A stretch of DNA of 64,000 bases from Acetobacter indonesiensis (GTDB lineage: Bacteria; Pseudomonadota; Alphaproteobacteria; Acetobacterales; Acetobacteraceae), in contig NZ_BAMW01000015.1 of NCBI RefSeq assembly GCF_000963945.1, forward strand, positions 124,001 to 188,000. Direction: 5' to 3'. Positions within the stretch are counted from its first letter, which is position 1. Each line of letters begins with the position of its first letter. This document shows, piece by piece, positions 7,135 to 16,975 of the stretch. A program made the position numbers and the translations under genes. The notes under the pieces are model-generated. The model searched no databases and had not been told where the DNA came from. It saw nothing but the letters and a program-made list of their open reading frames with translations.

Positions 7135-9969
7135 TCAGAATGGCTTTAGCAGCCGATCAAGATAATCGAGTTCCTGCTGTGGACGAGTGCGATCTGAATC
7201 GCGACGGCGCAGTTCCTGTTCAATTTCGCGGGCCCGCTGCCGGGCAACCGTATCGGGCACATGTGTTCCATCATCGGGTGCCTGATCACCGCCTTCACCC
7301 AGCCGACGTCCCAGCGGGTCGCGCTTGCCCTGCTGTTTATCCTGCTCGTCACTTTCGTCAGAATCGTCTGACGGGTTTGATCCGCCATCTCCGTTTTCAG
7401 CATTGCCTTGACCCTGCTGTCCGTTGCCATCGCCCTGACTGGAGCCAAAAGCAGGGATAAAGCTGGGGGCCGAACTTTTACCGTCGCCCTTCATGGCGTC
7501 CTGCATTTGCTGGCGGCCTTTCCGCAGGGCTTCAAGCACTTTTTCCTGCGCTGTGGCGGCTGCGGCATCTTCTCCATCGTTCAGGGCCTTGCGGGCGTCT
7601 TTCATGCTTTTCTGCGCATCAGTAAACGCAGCAGGAGTCTTGCCTGTCAGTTCCTTGAATTCCTCTTTCAGTTCATCCAGCGCGTGTTCGAGTGCACGCT
7701 GGGTAGCGCGGTCTGTCCGCCGTGCGGCAGCCTGTTGTTCCGCTTTGGCCGGGTCAATCATGGTTTGTGCGGATGGTTCATCCTGACCGGCTGGGGGCGA
7801 CGCGTCCATTCCGGGGGCTGGTGGCCCAAATTGCTGATCTGAACCCGACGAGGGTTGCTGGGGCAGGCCAAGCCTGCGTAGCAGTTCAGACGTGGACATA
7901 CCGCCGTAGTCCTGATCTCCATCGCCGCCATCGTCTTCCAGTGCGTTCTGCTGGCGGGAGCGTGCGCGCAAGACCTCGTCCAGACGTGATTGGGCATGAT
8001 CAAGCAGCGATGTCTGTTTGCCAGTCAGATCACGCAGGGCGGCAGCCTGTTCCTGCGCTTTCTGCTGCGCAACCATCTGACGGGCGAGGGCGGCCATATC
8101 TTGTGGTGTGGCATTGCGCATCCGTTCGGTTGCGTCTTCCATCTGCTGAAGACGCTCAAGCGCATCGCCCGAGCGACCGTTGGCAGCGTCACTCTGCAAT
8201 TTTTTCATCAGATTGGAAAAAGCCTTATCGCCAGCGCGGGACAGGCCCGGAAGATCAGGAATGGCGGTATGCTCGCGCATGGCCTGTGCTGCAAGCGCCT
8301 GCATTTTACGGGCAATGGCGTCTTTCAGGGCGCTTAATCGGTTTTCCAGTTCGGCGCGGGACTGCTGGTCCTGTTTACCATCTTCACGCATATGGCGCAG
8401 TTGTTGGGCAACCGCCGCCTGCGCCGCCCGTGCATCAATCGACGCCTGAGCCGAGGCGTCATCCCCATTGCGTCGGTCTTCAATGTCCAGCGCCAGATCC
8501 CAGAGAAGGCCCACGGCCCCCGTCTGCGCGGCATCATCGCTCAAGTCTTCGTTTTCCAGCATGGCGACAATACTGGTGAGGTTCAGGAACATGCCTGTAT
8601 GGTCGTTAATCGGACCGGGTGTCTCGCCCAAGGCAGCCAGATCGGTTGCCGCACTACTGCGCGTTTCGCGCCCAAGTGCGTAGCGTTTGCGGAGATCAAG
8701 CACGGCCCGCGCTACGGGTGAGTGAAAAACCCGTGCACCGAGCCTGAAAGCGACAGTCTGGCTTCGGCCTTCGTGGCCGCTAATAGAGCGGGCAACAATC
8801 GTGCCTTTAACGTCTTCACCCGCCCATGTGTCTTCTGACAGATCTGGCGTGATGATCCCTTTTGCCGTTTTTGGGTGGCCGGTCAGGGGCAGGGGAACAG
8901 TCAGCGTGCGGGAAGGGCCTCTGCCGGGATGCACCAGATGCAGTTCAACCGTCAGGGATGCCAGACCATAGGCGTGGGCAGCTTCATACGGCAGGCGTGT
9001 GCGCCAGTCCCCTTTGCCTGCTCCCGGGTTTGGCCCCCATGCGGCGGTAGGTTTTGCATCAGGCAGTATGGTGACCGGCCATTGGGCCAATGTGCGACCG
9101 CGAGCGGCAAGGCGGACTGTGCCGGTATGGCCAAGTGTGACATCCAGCTTCCAGCTTTTTGTATCAAGAGCCCGATGGGCTTCATCCGTCAGCACCATAC
9201 CGTTGCCGCTGCGCACAATCGGGTGTGTGGCAAGCCCAGTCACAATGGCTGTCAGGCGCGCCCCTTCGGGCACGGATGGGGATGGTGTGCCGGTGCTTAA
9301 AAAGACAGGAGCATCCGGGGCATAGGCCGGGGGCGTTATCCAGGCCTCAACATGCGGCAGAGGAACATCCGGGTCGTCCCGCCCGGGAATGAACGCTGCC
9401 AGCACACGGCCGGGGGCTGATGACCCTGCAGCAATGCATCCCGCAATCAAAGCCACTACAAGCCCCCCAGCCGCTACGCGCCGGAAGGGTGTTGCAGGCC
9501 AAAGAGTGGGCCAACCAGCCCGTAAGTGACCAAGGGATGCCAGAACCCGATGCTGATGGGCCTGCCAAAGAGAGGCTGTGATCGCGTCAGGTTGTCCGGC
9601 GGGTTTGTCAGTCAGCGTGGCGAGCGGATGGTTGGAAAGCCCAGAAGCCTGTTCAATGCGGCGGTCTATGGCATGGCGGGACGGTGGCCGCAGGTTTGAC
9701 AGGTCACGGTGTAGCCGCCACCCGCACAGGCTGAGCCAGCCTGCGACGGTTACAAGACGCAGCCCGTCTGGCAGATGTTGGGGCAGGCGGGCCAGCCCAG
9801 CCAGAACATAAAGCCCCAACAGACCTGTGGTGGGTTGCAGGGCAGGCCACAGGCGTTCTGTGCGCAGCACAAAGGCTGCGTTTTTTCGGGCTGTTGCCAG
9901 CCGTGCGGCTAAAGAGCCGCCCTGCGCCGTGGAAGACGCGAGATCGTTTTTCAGATCACCTGTCTTCAT
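7135..9969 (-). CDS. TIGR02302/DUF4175 family membrane protein
   Basis: A 944-residue protein of the alphaproteobacterial TIGR02302 (DUF4175) family, whose function is not established. Two hydrophobic segments near the N-terminus (about 45-95) and one around 175-195 anchor it, a beta-rich part with proline-rich segments follows (about 230-430), and the C-terminal half is Ala/Gln/Asp-rich helical sequence with coiled-coil character and low-complexity Gly/Asp/Gln stretches. The start ATG overlaps the lysA stop by 4 bp (ATGA), so it is translationally coupled to lysA, the usual alphaproteobacterial arrangement. A cell-envelope role is only inference. Confidence 0.88.
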   Translation of the reverse strand: MKTGDLKNDLASSTAQGGSLAARLATARKNAAFVLRTERLWPALQPTTGLLGLYVLAGLARLPQHLPDGLRLVTVAGWLSLCGWRLHRDLSNLRPPSRHAIDRRIEQASGLSNHPLATLTDKPAGQPDAITASLWQAHQHRVLASLGHLRAGWPTLWPATPFRRVAAGGLVVALIAGCIAAGSSAPGRVLAAFIPGRDDPDVPLPHVEAWITPPAYAPDAPVFLSTGTPSPSVPEGARLTAIVTGLATHPIVRSGNGMVLTDEAHRALDTKSWKLDVTLGHTGTVRLAARGRTLAQWPVTILPDAKPTAAWGPNPGAGKGDWRTRLPYEAAHAYGLASLTVELHLVHPGRGPSRTLTVPLPLTGHPKTAKGIITPDLSEDTWAGEDVKGTIVARSISGHEGRSQTVAFRLGARVFHSPVARAVLDLRKRYALGRETRSSAATDLAALGETPGPINDHTGMFLNLTSIVAMLENEDLSDDAAQTGAVGLLWDLALDIEDRRNGDDASAQASIDARAAQAAVAQQLRHMREDGKQDQQSRAELENRLSALKDAIARKMQALAAQAMREHTAIPDLPGLSRAGDKAFSNLMKKLQSDAANGRSGDALERLQQMEDATERMRNATPQDMAALARQMVAQQKAQEQAAALRDLTGKQTSLLDHAQSRLDEVLRARSRQQNALEDDGGDGDQDYGGMSTSELLRRLGLPQQPSSGSDQQFGPPAPGMDASPPAGQDEPSAQTMIDPAKAEQQAAARRTDRATQRALEHALDELKEEFKELTGKTPAAFTDAQKSMKDARKALNDGEDAAAATAQEKVLEALRKGRQQMQDAMKGDGKSSAPSFIPAFGSSQGDGNGQQGQGNAENGDGGSNPSDDSDESDEQDKQQGKRDPLGRRLGEGGDQAPDDGTHVPDTVARQRAREIEQELRRRDSDRTRPQQELDYLDRLLKPF

Positions 9970-11309
9970 ACGGTCTCGGCGAGGTGGGTGGGCACAGTTT
10001 CATCCTGCCATAGTTCGTCAATGGTCTGCCGCTTGCGAATAACCTGCCATGTGCCGTTTTCAACCAACACTTCGGTGGCAAAGGGGCGGCTATTGTAAGT
10101 GGAGCTCATAACCGCACCATAAGCGCCCGTGTCCAGAATGGCTACGCGTGAACCGCGTTTCATAGGGGGCAGCAGCCGGTCGCGGGCAAAGGTATCTCCG
10201 CTTTCGCATACGGGGCCAACAACATGGGCATGTGTGGCCGGGAGAGCGGCTTCGTGCGCACTGAGGGGCAGAATACCATGCCACGCATCATACATGCTGG
10301 GGCGCAGTAGATCATTCATGGCAGCATCAAGCACCAGAAAAGGGGCTTCATTGCCACGGGCCTTGTGCAGAATGACGCTGCCCAGAAGCACACCAGCGGG
10401 GCCAATGGGCCAGCGGCCGGGTTCAATGGCCAGTCGTACATTCAGGTGGCCCAGTTCAGCCTTTATTGCTCCGGCCAAGGCTTCAGGCTGACCTTCTGGT
10501 TCATTACGGTACGAAATGCCAAGGCCGCCACCGCAGTCAATGACGTCAACAGTCAGGCCGGCAGCGCGCACAGTCTGCACAAGTTCCGCCATGCGGGCAT
10601 AGGCCGCACGGTATGGGGCCATAGACAGGATCTGGCTGCCAATATGCGTTGAAAAACCAACCGCGTTAATGCCGGGCAGGCTTTTAGCGTGCGCGTAGAG
10701 AGATGCTGCATCATCAAAGGGAATACCGAATTTATTGGCAGCCAGCCCGGTGGTGATCTTAGCGTGGGTTTTGGCGTCAACATCCGGGTTTACGCGCAGC
10801 GTTACAGTGGCTGTTTTCCCGAGTTTCTGCGCAATGGTGGAAATAACATCCAGTTCCTCAGCGCTTTCAACATTGATCTGGCCAACGCCTAACCCGATAG
10901 CCTGCTCCAATTCGGCATCGGCCTTGCCAACACCTGAAAAGACGATGCGGTCGGCTGGCATGCCTGCTTTTATGGCACGGGCCAGTTCGCCACCGCTGAC
11001 AATATCGGCCCCGTAGCCCTCGGCCCGCAGCAGCGAGAGGACAGCCAGATGATCGTTCGCCTTGACGGCGTAATGAATGGCGACGTTCAGCCCTGCCTGC
11101 TGCATGGCCGTGCGCAGGCGGTGCATGCGGGCACGAAGGGTGCCCGCGCCAATAACCCAACAGGGGGTGCCAACGGCATCGGCAATGGCATTCAGCGGAA
11201 CATCTTCCAGCATAAGCCCGCTTTGCACATCCATTTTCAGGTGAGGATGCGTGGCCAGAAGTTCGGCAACAGTGGGGTCTGCATCAGTATAAGGAAGTGC
11301 GTCGGCCAT
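9966..11309 (-). CDS. lysA: Diaminopimelate decarboxylase
   Basis: PLP enzyme that decarboxylates meso-diaminopimelate to L-lysine, the last step of lysine synthesis. A fold III alanine-racemase-like barrel is followed by a beta domain; the PLP lysine is K83 in HYAVKAND and the C-terminal Cys of GPVCESGD supplies the active-site thiol from the partner subunit. I use the ATG at 11309 (447 residues); the frame stays open further upstream, but that part lies between genes and looks non-coding. It sits between a small LptM-like lipoprotein gene and the TIGR02302 gene in one leftward run with argH. Confidence 0.95.
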   Translation of the reverse strand: MADALPYTDADPTVAELLATHPHLKMDVQSGLMLEDVPLNAIADAVGTPCWVIGAGTLRARMHRLRTAMQQAGLNVAIHYAVKANDHLAVLSLLRAEGYGADIVSGGELARAIKAGMPADRIVFSGVGKADAELEQAIGLGVGQINVESAEELDVISTIAQKLGKTATVTLRVNPDVDAKTHAKITTGLAANKFGIPFDDAASLYAHAKSLPGINAVGFSTHIGSQILSMAPYRAAYARMAELVQTVRAAGLTVDVIDCGGGLGISYRNEPEGQPEALAGAIKAELGHLNVRLAIEPGRWPIGPAGVLLGSVILHKARGNEAPFLVLDAAMNDLLRPSMYDAWHGILPLSAHEAALPATHAHVVGPVCESGDTFARDRLLPPMKRGSRVAILDTGAYGAVMSSTYNSRPFATEVLVENGTWQVIRKRQTIDELWQDETVPTHLAETV

Positions 11310-11513
11310 TGGGTCTCTGAAGCCTTGGAAACATAAAAGACAGCGTACCTTCGTTATCAGAAGGCACAGAGCGAAACAGCAAAACGGCACTGGAATGCCG
11401 CCAGCCTTTGCCGCTGGGGGCAAAAGCGTAGAAAAATCTAGCCCTGATCATGCCAGAAACACCCGCCCTTGCCCACGGTGAAAGCGGACACAGGTGCAGA
11501 TGTTTGTGGTCTG

Positions 11514-11654
11514 TCAGTCGTTTGGCGGATAGGTCCGCGGGTAGATAACTCTCTCGGACGGCCCCGGTGGGTGAGGGGAGCCTTTTTTGCCACAGGCACT
11601 CAGGGGCAGAGCCAGCAGCACAAGGGCCAGAAAACCCAACAGATAGCGGGTCAT
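11514..11654 (-). CDS. LptM-like small lipoprotein (YifL family type), 46 residues
   Basis: Tiny gene between argH and lysA. Starting at the ATG at 11654, it encodes a hydrophobic signal ending in the lipobox LSAC (Cys21), then [10 protein letters not shown] and a short Pro/Tyr tail. The CGxKG-P pattern right after the lipid Cys is that of the LptM/YifL lipoproteins, in gammaproteobacteria a partner of the LptD/LptE lipopolysaccharide translocon. The start overlaps the argH stop by 4 bp (ATGA), strong evidence that it is real and co-translated. Function by family resemblance only; the stretch between it and lysA (about 200 bp) shows nothing else. Confidence 0.85.
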   Translation of the reverse strand: MTRYLLGFLALVLLALPLSACGKKGSPHPPGPSERVIYPRTYPPND

Positions 11655-13093
11655 GCGGATTTGCCTTCCGGTGAAAGCGCTTTCAGCCATTTCTGCGCTT
11701 CTTTCAAAACATTGGCTGACGCTGTACCACCTTCGCTGGTGCGGGAGGCAATTGACGCTTCAACCGTCAGAACGGAGTAAATATCCTCCGTAATGCCGGG
11801 TTCTTCAGCCTGCATGTCTGCAAGCGAAAGCGCTGCCAGATCAACGCCCTTTTCCTCGGCTTTTGCCACAAGGCGACCTGTCACATGGTGCGCAGTGCGG
11901 AATGGCACCTTCAACACCCGTACCAGCCAGTCAGCAATATCTGTGGCGGTGGAGAAGCCCGATCCTGCCAGTGCCCGCATCTGTTTGGTATTGGCCGTCA
12001 TATCACGGATCATGCCGTCACAGGCGGCAAGGGACAGCGCTGCGGCGTCCGTTGCCGCAAAAACAGGTTCCTTGTCTTCCTGCATGTCTTTTGCATAGGC
12101 CAGAGGAAGGCCCTTCATAACAGTCAGCAGGCTGACAAGGCTACCGGTAATGCGGCCGGTTTTGGCGCGCACCAGTTCAGCCGCATCCGGGTTGCGCTTC
12201 TGCGGCATGATGGATGAGCCGGTCGTGAACGCGTCAGACAGGCGAATGAAAGAAAAAGGTGACGAACACCAGATGACAATTTCTTCCGCTAGACGGGACA
12301 GATGCATCGCCATGATGGACAGCGCAGAAAGATATTCCAGCGCGAAATCACGGTCAGACACGGAATCCAGCGAATTGGCGGTCGGCCGGTCAAACCCCAG
12401 CAGGCCAGCCGTCATCTTCCGGTCGATGGGGAACGACGTACCTGCCAGCGCGGCAGAACCCAGCGGGCATTCATTCAGTCGTTTACGGGTATCAGCCAGA
12501 CGGCCCCGGTCACGCGCCAGCATTTCAACATAGGCCATCAGATGGTGGCCAAAGGTGACGGGCTGGGCTGTCTGAAGATGGGTGAAGCCGGGCATGGGGT
12601 CTGCCGCATGTTCTTCTGCCCGTGTGGCAAGCGCCCGCATCAGGGACGCAACCTGCTGGTCGAGCCCATCAAGCGCATCGCGCACCCACAGGCGGAAATC
12701 TGTTGCCACCTGATCATTGCGTGAACGGGCTGTGTGCAGCCGCTTGCCGGGTTCACCAATACGGTCGGACAGGCGCGCTTCGATATTCATATGAATATCT
12801 TCCAGCGCTTCAGAGAACTCAAAGCGTCCGGCTTCGATTTCCTGCCCGATGCTGGTCAGACCCTTGCGAATGGCCGCTTCATCTTCCTGCGAGATAATGC
12901 CGACATGGGCCAGCATGGCGGCATGCGCCAAAGACCCTGCAATATCCTGCTTCCACAGGGCTTTATCAAAGCTGATGGAGGCGTTGATGGCCTGCATGAT
13001 CTCTGAAGGGCCACCGGCAAAGCGTCCGCCCCATTGCATGTTGGCATCTTTCTGCGATGCGTTTTCTGTCTTGCTTTCGCTGCTCAGAGACAT
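11651..13093 (-). CDS. argH: Argininosuccinate lyase
   Basis: Cleaves argininosuccinate to arginine and fumarate, the last step of arginine synthesis. Member of the fumarase/aspartase superfamily, with the signature [12 protein letters not shown] carrying the catalytic serine loop and the N-terminal MQWGGRF typical of ArgH. From the ATG at 13093 the product is 480 residues, slightly longer than usual. A start at 13039 (MQWGGRF) would match the family better, so the start is uncertain; neither has a strong ribosome site. First gene of the leftward argH-lptM-like-lysA-TIGR02302 run. Confidence 0.95.
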   Translation of the reverse strand: MSLSSESKTENASQKDANMQWGGRFAGGPSEIMQAINASISFDKALWKQDIAGSLAHAAMLAHVGIISQEDEAAIRKGLTSIGQEIEAGRFEFSEALEDIHMNIEARLSDRIGEPGKRLHTARSRNDQVATDFRLWVRDALDGLDQQVASLMRALATRAEEHAADPMPGFTHLQTAQPVTFGHHLMAYVEMLARDRGRLADTRKRLNECPLGSAALAGTSFPIDRKMTAGLLGFDRPTANSLDSVSDRDFALEYLSALSIMAMHLSRLAEEIVIWCSSPFSFIRLSDAFTTGSSIMPQKRNPDAAELVRAKTGRITGSLVSLLTVMKGLPLAYAKDMQEDKEPVFAATDAAALSLAACDGMIRDMTANTKQMRALAGSGFSTATDIADWLVRVLKVPFRTAHHVTGRLVAKAEEKGVDLAALSLADMQAEEPGITEDIYSVLTVEASIASRTSEGGTASANVLKEAQKWLKALSPEGKSA

Positions 13094-13305
13094 GTCATGC
13101 CCCAACCCGTGTCCTTCAACCTGATACGAAAGCACGCACCCTACTGATGCGTGCCCTGTGGCGCAAACGCTAGACGCAGGGCATGATGCAATTCACGCCT
13201 GTCATGGGGGCGGGGCTGCCCTGTTGTGCGCAACGGTTTTTGTGCGCCAATGCTGCCTTTATCCTTATGCGGCACAGACACCGTAATTTCAGGAGCATCT
13301 TGATA

Positions 13306-13629
13306 ATGACTGATACAAAAAAGCTGGAAACCTTTGGCGTTATTGATCCAGGCACCAATATTCTGCTCGAAGTAGTGCGCGCACCCACCGCCATTGATGC
13401 CGTGCGTCGGCTGGAAACCAGCATGCGCGGCGCTGACTACGTGGCCGTGCGTGATTATGCGCAGGGCGGTGAAGAATCGCTGAATGGCACAGACCCGGTT
13501 TATCTGGTCTATGCGCTGGACGACTCCGGTCTGGATGCTGAAGGTCTTGCGCGTGATGACGCTGGGCTGGTGCGTGAAAGCGCGGATGAAGTGGGTGTGT
13601 TCGTGTCATCACCCAAGGCCGTAAGCTGA
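13306..13629 (+). CDS. Conserved hypothetical protein, 107 residues
   Basis: Small soluble protein with no signal peptide or membrane segment. The start at 13306 has AGGAGC 9 bases upstream; the frame is open further 5' but that part looks non-coding. The sequence is acidic, with alternating strands and helices, and contains no motif I recognise. An 11-bp hairpin with a T run ends the unit, so it is probably monocistronic. It diverges from argH. Confidence 0.7.
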   Translation: MTDTKKLETFGVIDPGTNILLEVVRAPTAIDAVRRLETSMRGADYVAVRDYAQGGEESLNGTDPVYLVYALDDSGLDAEGLARDDAGLVRESADEVGVFVSSPKAVS

Positions 13630-13641
13630 TCTGACGCAAGC

Positions 13642-13672
13642 ATCAGGGTAACGCTGTTGCCCTGATTTTTTA
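13642..13672 (+). terminator. Rho-independent terminator after the 107-residue hypothetical gene
   Basis: ATCAGGGTAAC pairs with GTTGCCCTGAT (one G-T pair) around a GCT loop, followed by six T. It lies 13 bp after the stop codon. Confidence 0.8.
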
Positions 13673-13748
13673 TGCGACCAAGCTGCTCGTTCTGACACTT
13701 TCAGTTCGGGCAGCTATTTTGAATTTCAACTCAACCCAGACGGAGTAA

Positions 13749-14573
13749 ATGGGCAGAATGACTGGCACGGATGTGAAGGAAGCCCCCTGTTTTGCAGTCT
13801 ATGGAACGGATGGCGGCGGCCCCTTTGTGTTGGTCAGTGACCATGCCGGTCGCGCCATTCCCCCTGAACTGGGTGATCTGGGGGTAAGCGAAGCTGATCG
13901 TGCACGCCATATTGGCTGGGATATCGGGATAGATGGCGTTGGCAGGGCGTTGGCAAGAAAGCTTAAAGCCGTGTTGGTTGAACAGATTTATTCCCGCCTT
14001 GTTATCGACTGCAACCGTGCTCCGGGCCACCGAACATCTGTTGTAAAAATCAGCGATGGCACGCCCGTACCCGCCAATCAGGATTTGCAGCCGGAGCAGA
14101 TTGCGCACCGGGAAAACACCATCCTACATCCGTATCACGCCCGCATTACGCAGGAGCTTGATGCCCGCTTGCAGGCCGGTCGCCCAACCATGGTTGTTGC
14201 GTTGCATAGCTTCACCCCTGAAATGGGCGGCGTAAAACGGCCGTGGCAGGTAGGCCTGCTGCATAATCATGATTCGCGGCTGGCTGTGATCCTGATGGAA
14301 CTCCTGCGGCAGGAGGGGCTGTGTGTCGGCGATAACCAGCCCTACGCGCTGACCGACACATCTGATTACACCATCCCCACACATGGTGAGAAACGGCAGC
14401 TTCCGCACGTTGAAATTGAAATAAGACAAGACCTGATTGAGCAGCCTTCCGGTCAGGAAGAATGGGCAGACCGTCTGGCCCGCTTACTGCCCGTTGCCTG
14501 GAACGAATTTTGTAATCTGTATGGATCAGATACAGTGGTTCCCGACCGAGGCAAGGAAGGAGCGGCAGCATGA
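13749..14573 (+). CDS. N-formylglutamate amidohydrolase family protein
   Basis: A 274-residue member of the FGase/HutG family of zinc-dependent amidohydrolases. The N-terminal region has the family's FVLVSDHAG motif (Asp-His metal site), then IYSRLVIDCNR with the invariant Arg-x5-Asp-x-Asn-Arg pattern and VALHSFTPEM with the second His. No other histidine-degradation (hut) gene is nearby. It is coupled to aroE by an ATGA overlap. The true substrate is uncertain, since most solitary members of this family are uncharacterised. Start at 13749 (GGAG close upstream) or at the ATG 9 bp later. Confidence 0.85.
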   Translation: MGRMTGTDVKEAPCFAVYGTDGGGPFVLVSDHAGRAIPPELGDLGVSEADRARHIGWDIGIDGVGRALARKLKAVLVEQIYSRLVIDCNRAPGHRTSVVKISDGTPVPANQDLQPEQIAHRENTILHPYHARITQELDARLQAGRPTMVVALHSFTPEMGGVKRPWQVGLLHNHDSRLAVILMELLRQEGLCVGDNQPYALTDTSDYTIPTHGEKRQLPHVEIEIRQDLIEQPSGQEEWADRLARLLPVAWNEFCNLYGSDTVVPDRGKEGAAA

Positions 14574-15457
14574 CTGAGTCTGCGCAAGCCCCGATGCTAC
14601 CTCGTCAAATTTTAACCGGCAAAGCACGTCTGGCAGGGGTGCTTGGGTGGCCGGTTTCACATTCCCGCTCGCCAGTTCTGCATAATTACTGGCTGTCGCG
14701 GTACGGTATTGATGGCGCTTATGTGCCGTTGCCTGTGCACCCTGATAATTTTGAACAGGCCGTCAGGGGATTACAGGCTGCCGGGTTTCGCGGTGCGAAT
14801 GTGACCATTCCACATAAGGAAGCCGCCTACGCCCTAACGGACGATCTGGACCATTCAGCCCAGCGGGCGGGGGCGGTTAATACGCTGGTGTTTCAGCCAG
14901 ATGGCCGGATCCGTGGTATCTCAACCGATGGGGACGGGTTTGTTGATAGCATGAAGGCGGAGGGCCTGTTTCCGCATACTCATGCAACAGAGCGCAAACG
15001 CGCTCTGTTGCTGGGGGCAGGTGGGGCTGCGCGGTCTGTTGCAGCCGCCTTGCAGGATCAGGGGCTGGATGTTGCGGTGACCAACCGCACGGTTGAACGG
15101 GCAGAAAAGCTGGCTGATGCGTTGCCGGGGCTGGACGTGGTGTCATGGGCCGAGTGGGAGGCCCAGCTTGGCATGTATGATGTGCTGGTCAACACAACGT
15201 CTCTGGGTATGGAAGGTGGCCCGGACCCAATGTTCCGCCCTAATCTAAAGCGCGCAGCCCATCATCTGGTTGTGGCGGATATTGTCTATGTGCCACGTCT
15301 GACGCCGCTTCTGGCTGAAGCTGAGCAACAGGGACTGAAAACGCTTGGTGGCCTAGGAATGCTGCTGCATCAGGCCCGCCTTGGCTTCCGCGAATGGTTT
15401 GGGCAAGACCCTGAAGTAGATGCTGATTTGGAAGCCTATGTGCGCGCCACGTTTTAG
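14570..15457 (+). CDS. aroE: Shikimate dehydrogenase
   Basis: NADPH-dependent reduction of 3-dehydroshikimate to shikimate in aromatic amino-acid synthesis. The 295 residues include the substrate motif VSHSRSPVLHN (29-39), the catalytic Lys83 in TIPHKE and Asp122 in STDGDGF, and the NADP loop GAGGAARS near residue 146. The start overlaps the upstream amidohydrolase-like gene by 4 bp. It heads the alphaproteobacterial aroE-coaE-dnaQ group. Confidence 0.95.
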   Translation: MTESAQAPMLPRQILTGKARLAGVLGWPVSHSRSPVLHNYWLSRYGIDGAYVPLPVHPDNFEQAVRGLQAAGFRGANVTIPHKEAAYALTDDLDHSAQRAGAVNTLVFQPDGRIRGISTDGDGFVDSMKAEGLFPHTHATERKRALLLGAGGAARSVAAALQDQGLDVAVTNRTVERAEKLADALPGLDVVSWAEWEAQLGMYDVLVNTTSLGMEGGPDPMFRPNLKRAAHHLVVADIVYVPRLTPLLAEAEQQGLKTLGGLGMLLHQARLGFREWFGQDPEVDADLEAYVRATF

Positions 15458-15548
15458 GCGCCGCTTTGATGCCGGAGGAACTGTGCCAAGCCAGTGTAAC
15501 ATGGCCTGAGTATAAAAAATGAGTAGGCAGGTAAAAGCGGAGGCGGAA

Positions 15549-16154
15549 ATGCGCCGTCATACAGGCATGCATGTTCTTGGGCTGACGGGCGGCATGGGGA
15601 TGGGCAAGAGCACGGTCGCCGCCATGCTGCAAAAGGCTGGTCTGCCAGTTTTTGATTCGGATGCAACGGTCAGGCAGTTACAGGCCGATAATGGCCCGGC
15701 GCTGCCCGCTATAGCACAGATCATGCCTGATGCGGTGCAGAATGGGCATCTTGACCGTGCCGTTCTGCGAAGAGGCGTAAGTGAACGGCCGGAGATGTTA
15801 AAGCAGCTTGAACGGGTCATGCACCCCATGGTCTGGGAGGCCCGAAACCGTTTTCTGGCAGCACACCGCTTGAGGGGAACGCGCTGGGTTGTGTTGGATG
15901 TACCCCTTCTGTTTGAAACGGATGGCCAGAAAATGTGTGATCATGTTCTGGTGGTATCGGCCCCGGCGCGTATACAGGCCCAGCGTGTCGCCCGGAGACG
16001 GGGACTTCCCATGGCTGAAGCCCGCAAGCTGATTGCCAGACAGATGCCGGATGCGAAAAAGAGACGTCTGGCAGACACCGTGATAGAGACTGGCGTGGCG
16101 TTGCCGGAAACCCGGCGGCAGGTGCGCTGCTTACTCAAGGCATTGAAACAATGA
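15549..16154 (+). CDS. coaE: Dephospho-CoA kinase
   Basis: Phosphorylates the ribose 3'-OH of dephospho-CoA, the last step of coenzyme A synthesis. The P-loop GLTGGMGMGKST is at residues 11-22 from the chosen ATG, which has GGAGG about 6 bases upstream; the frame opens at 15519, but that start lacks a ribosome site. About 201 residues, normal for the family. The stop overlaps the dnaQ start (ATGA). Confidence 0.94.
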   Translation: MRRHTGMHVLGLTGGMGMGKSTVAAMLQKAGLPVFDSDATVRQLQADNGPALPAIAQIMPDAVQNGHLDRAVLRRGVSERPEMLKQLERVMHPMVWEARNRFLAAHRLRGTRWVVLDVPLLFETDGQKMCDHVLVVSAPARIQAQRVARRRGLPMAEARKLIARQMPDAKKRRLADTVIETGVALPETRRQVRCLLKALKQ

Positions 16155-16825
16155 AACGTTCCATCCTGTTTGATACTGAAACCACGGGCCTTGACCCCGC
16201 AACAGGTGACAGGGTGATTGAAATTGCAGCCGTTGAACTGGTAGGGGACCTGCCGACCGGCAAAAACTTCCGTGTGCTGATTGACCCGGAACGCGACGTG
16301 CCAGAAGAAGCATCACGGGTGCACGGTTTCACGGCGGCTGACCTTGAAGGTAAACCCAAATTTGCCGAAGTCGTGGACGACTTTCTGGCTTTTATTGGCG
16401 ATGACCCGCTGATTGCGCATAATGCGCGCTTCGACTTTGGCTTTCTGAATGCTGAACTGAAACGGGCCGGTTACAAACCGCTGGATATGGCCCGCATGGT
16501 TGATACGCTGGATATGGCGCGGGAGCGTTTTCCCGGTATGCCGAACAGCCTTGACGCCTTATGCCGTCGCTTTGGCATCGATCTGTCGGCCCGAACTACC
16601 CATAATGCGCTGCTTGACTGCAAATTGCTGGCAGACGTTTACTTGGAGCTTATGGGGGGCCGTCAGCATGGTCTGGGGTTGGTGGCAGACGGCCAGCAGG
16701 CACCATCCGTATTCTATGAAGGCCCAGCACAGCGGCGCGTAGTTCGCGTTGTGCCAACGGCTGATGAGTTGGCGGTGCATACGGCTTTTGTTTCAAAAAT
16801 GGGTGAACCTGTTTGGAATTCGTAA
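16151..16825 (+). CDS. dnaQ: DNA polymerase III epsilon subunit (3'-5' proofreading exonuclease)
   Basis: A 224-residue DEDDh exonuclease. Motif I FDTETTGLDP gives Asp8 and Glu10, motif II is HNARFDFGFL and motif III is HNALLDCKLLADVY with His and Asp. The C-terminal tail after residue 175 should carry the alpha-subunit contact. Coupled to coaE by a 4-bp overlap, as in most alphaproteobacteria. Confidence 0.96.
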   Translation: MKRSILFDTETTGLDPATGDRVIEIAAVELVGDLPTGKNFRVLIDPERDVPEEASRVHGFTAADLEGKPKFAEVVDDFLAFIGDDPLIAHNARFDFGFLNAELKRAGYKPLDMARMVDTLDMARERFPGMPNSLDALCRRFGIDLSARTTHNALLDCKLLADVYLELMGGRQHGLGLVADGQQAPSVFYEGPAQRRVVRVVPTADELAVHTAFVSKMGEPVWNS

Positions 16826-16869
16826 CGGTTCCAGGAAAAGTTTTTATCCCTGTGGTCATTTGTTAAATC

Positions 16870-16901
16870 TGCCATGTTTCTTCTTTCGTCAAAACATGGC
16901 A
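16870..16901. repeat. Perfect 10-bp inverted repeat downstream of dnaQ
   Basis: TGCCATGTTT (16870-16879) and AAACATGGCA (16892-16901) flank a 12-nt pyrimidine-rich loop. It lies between dnaQ and the next gene and could be a terminator without a T run or an operator for the following lipoprotein gene. Confidence 0.45.
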
Positions 16902-16975
16902 CAACGGACAAAAGCTGCCTCTGGACCCCGTGGGGAATTTTAGCGGCTCACCAGTTTGACGTAAGGAGCCTCTTG

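Noticed and set aside
7722-8579. Long open frame (285 codons) on the plus strand opposite the TIGR02302 gene
   Set aside because: Lies wholly within a well-supported reverse-strand gene, has Arg/Pro/Ser-rich composition typical of antisense frames in GC-rich DNA, and no recognisable domain.
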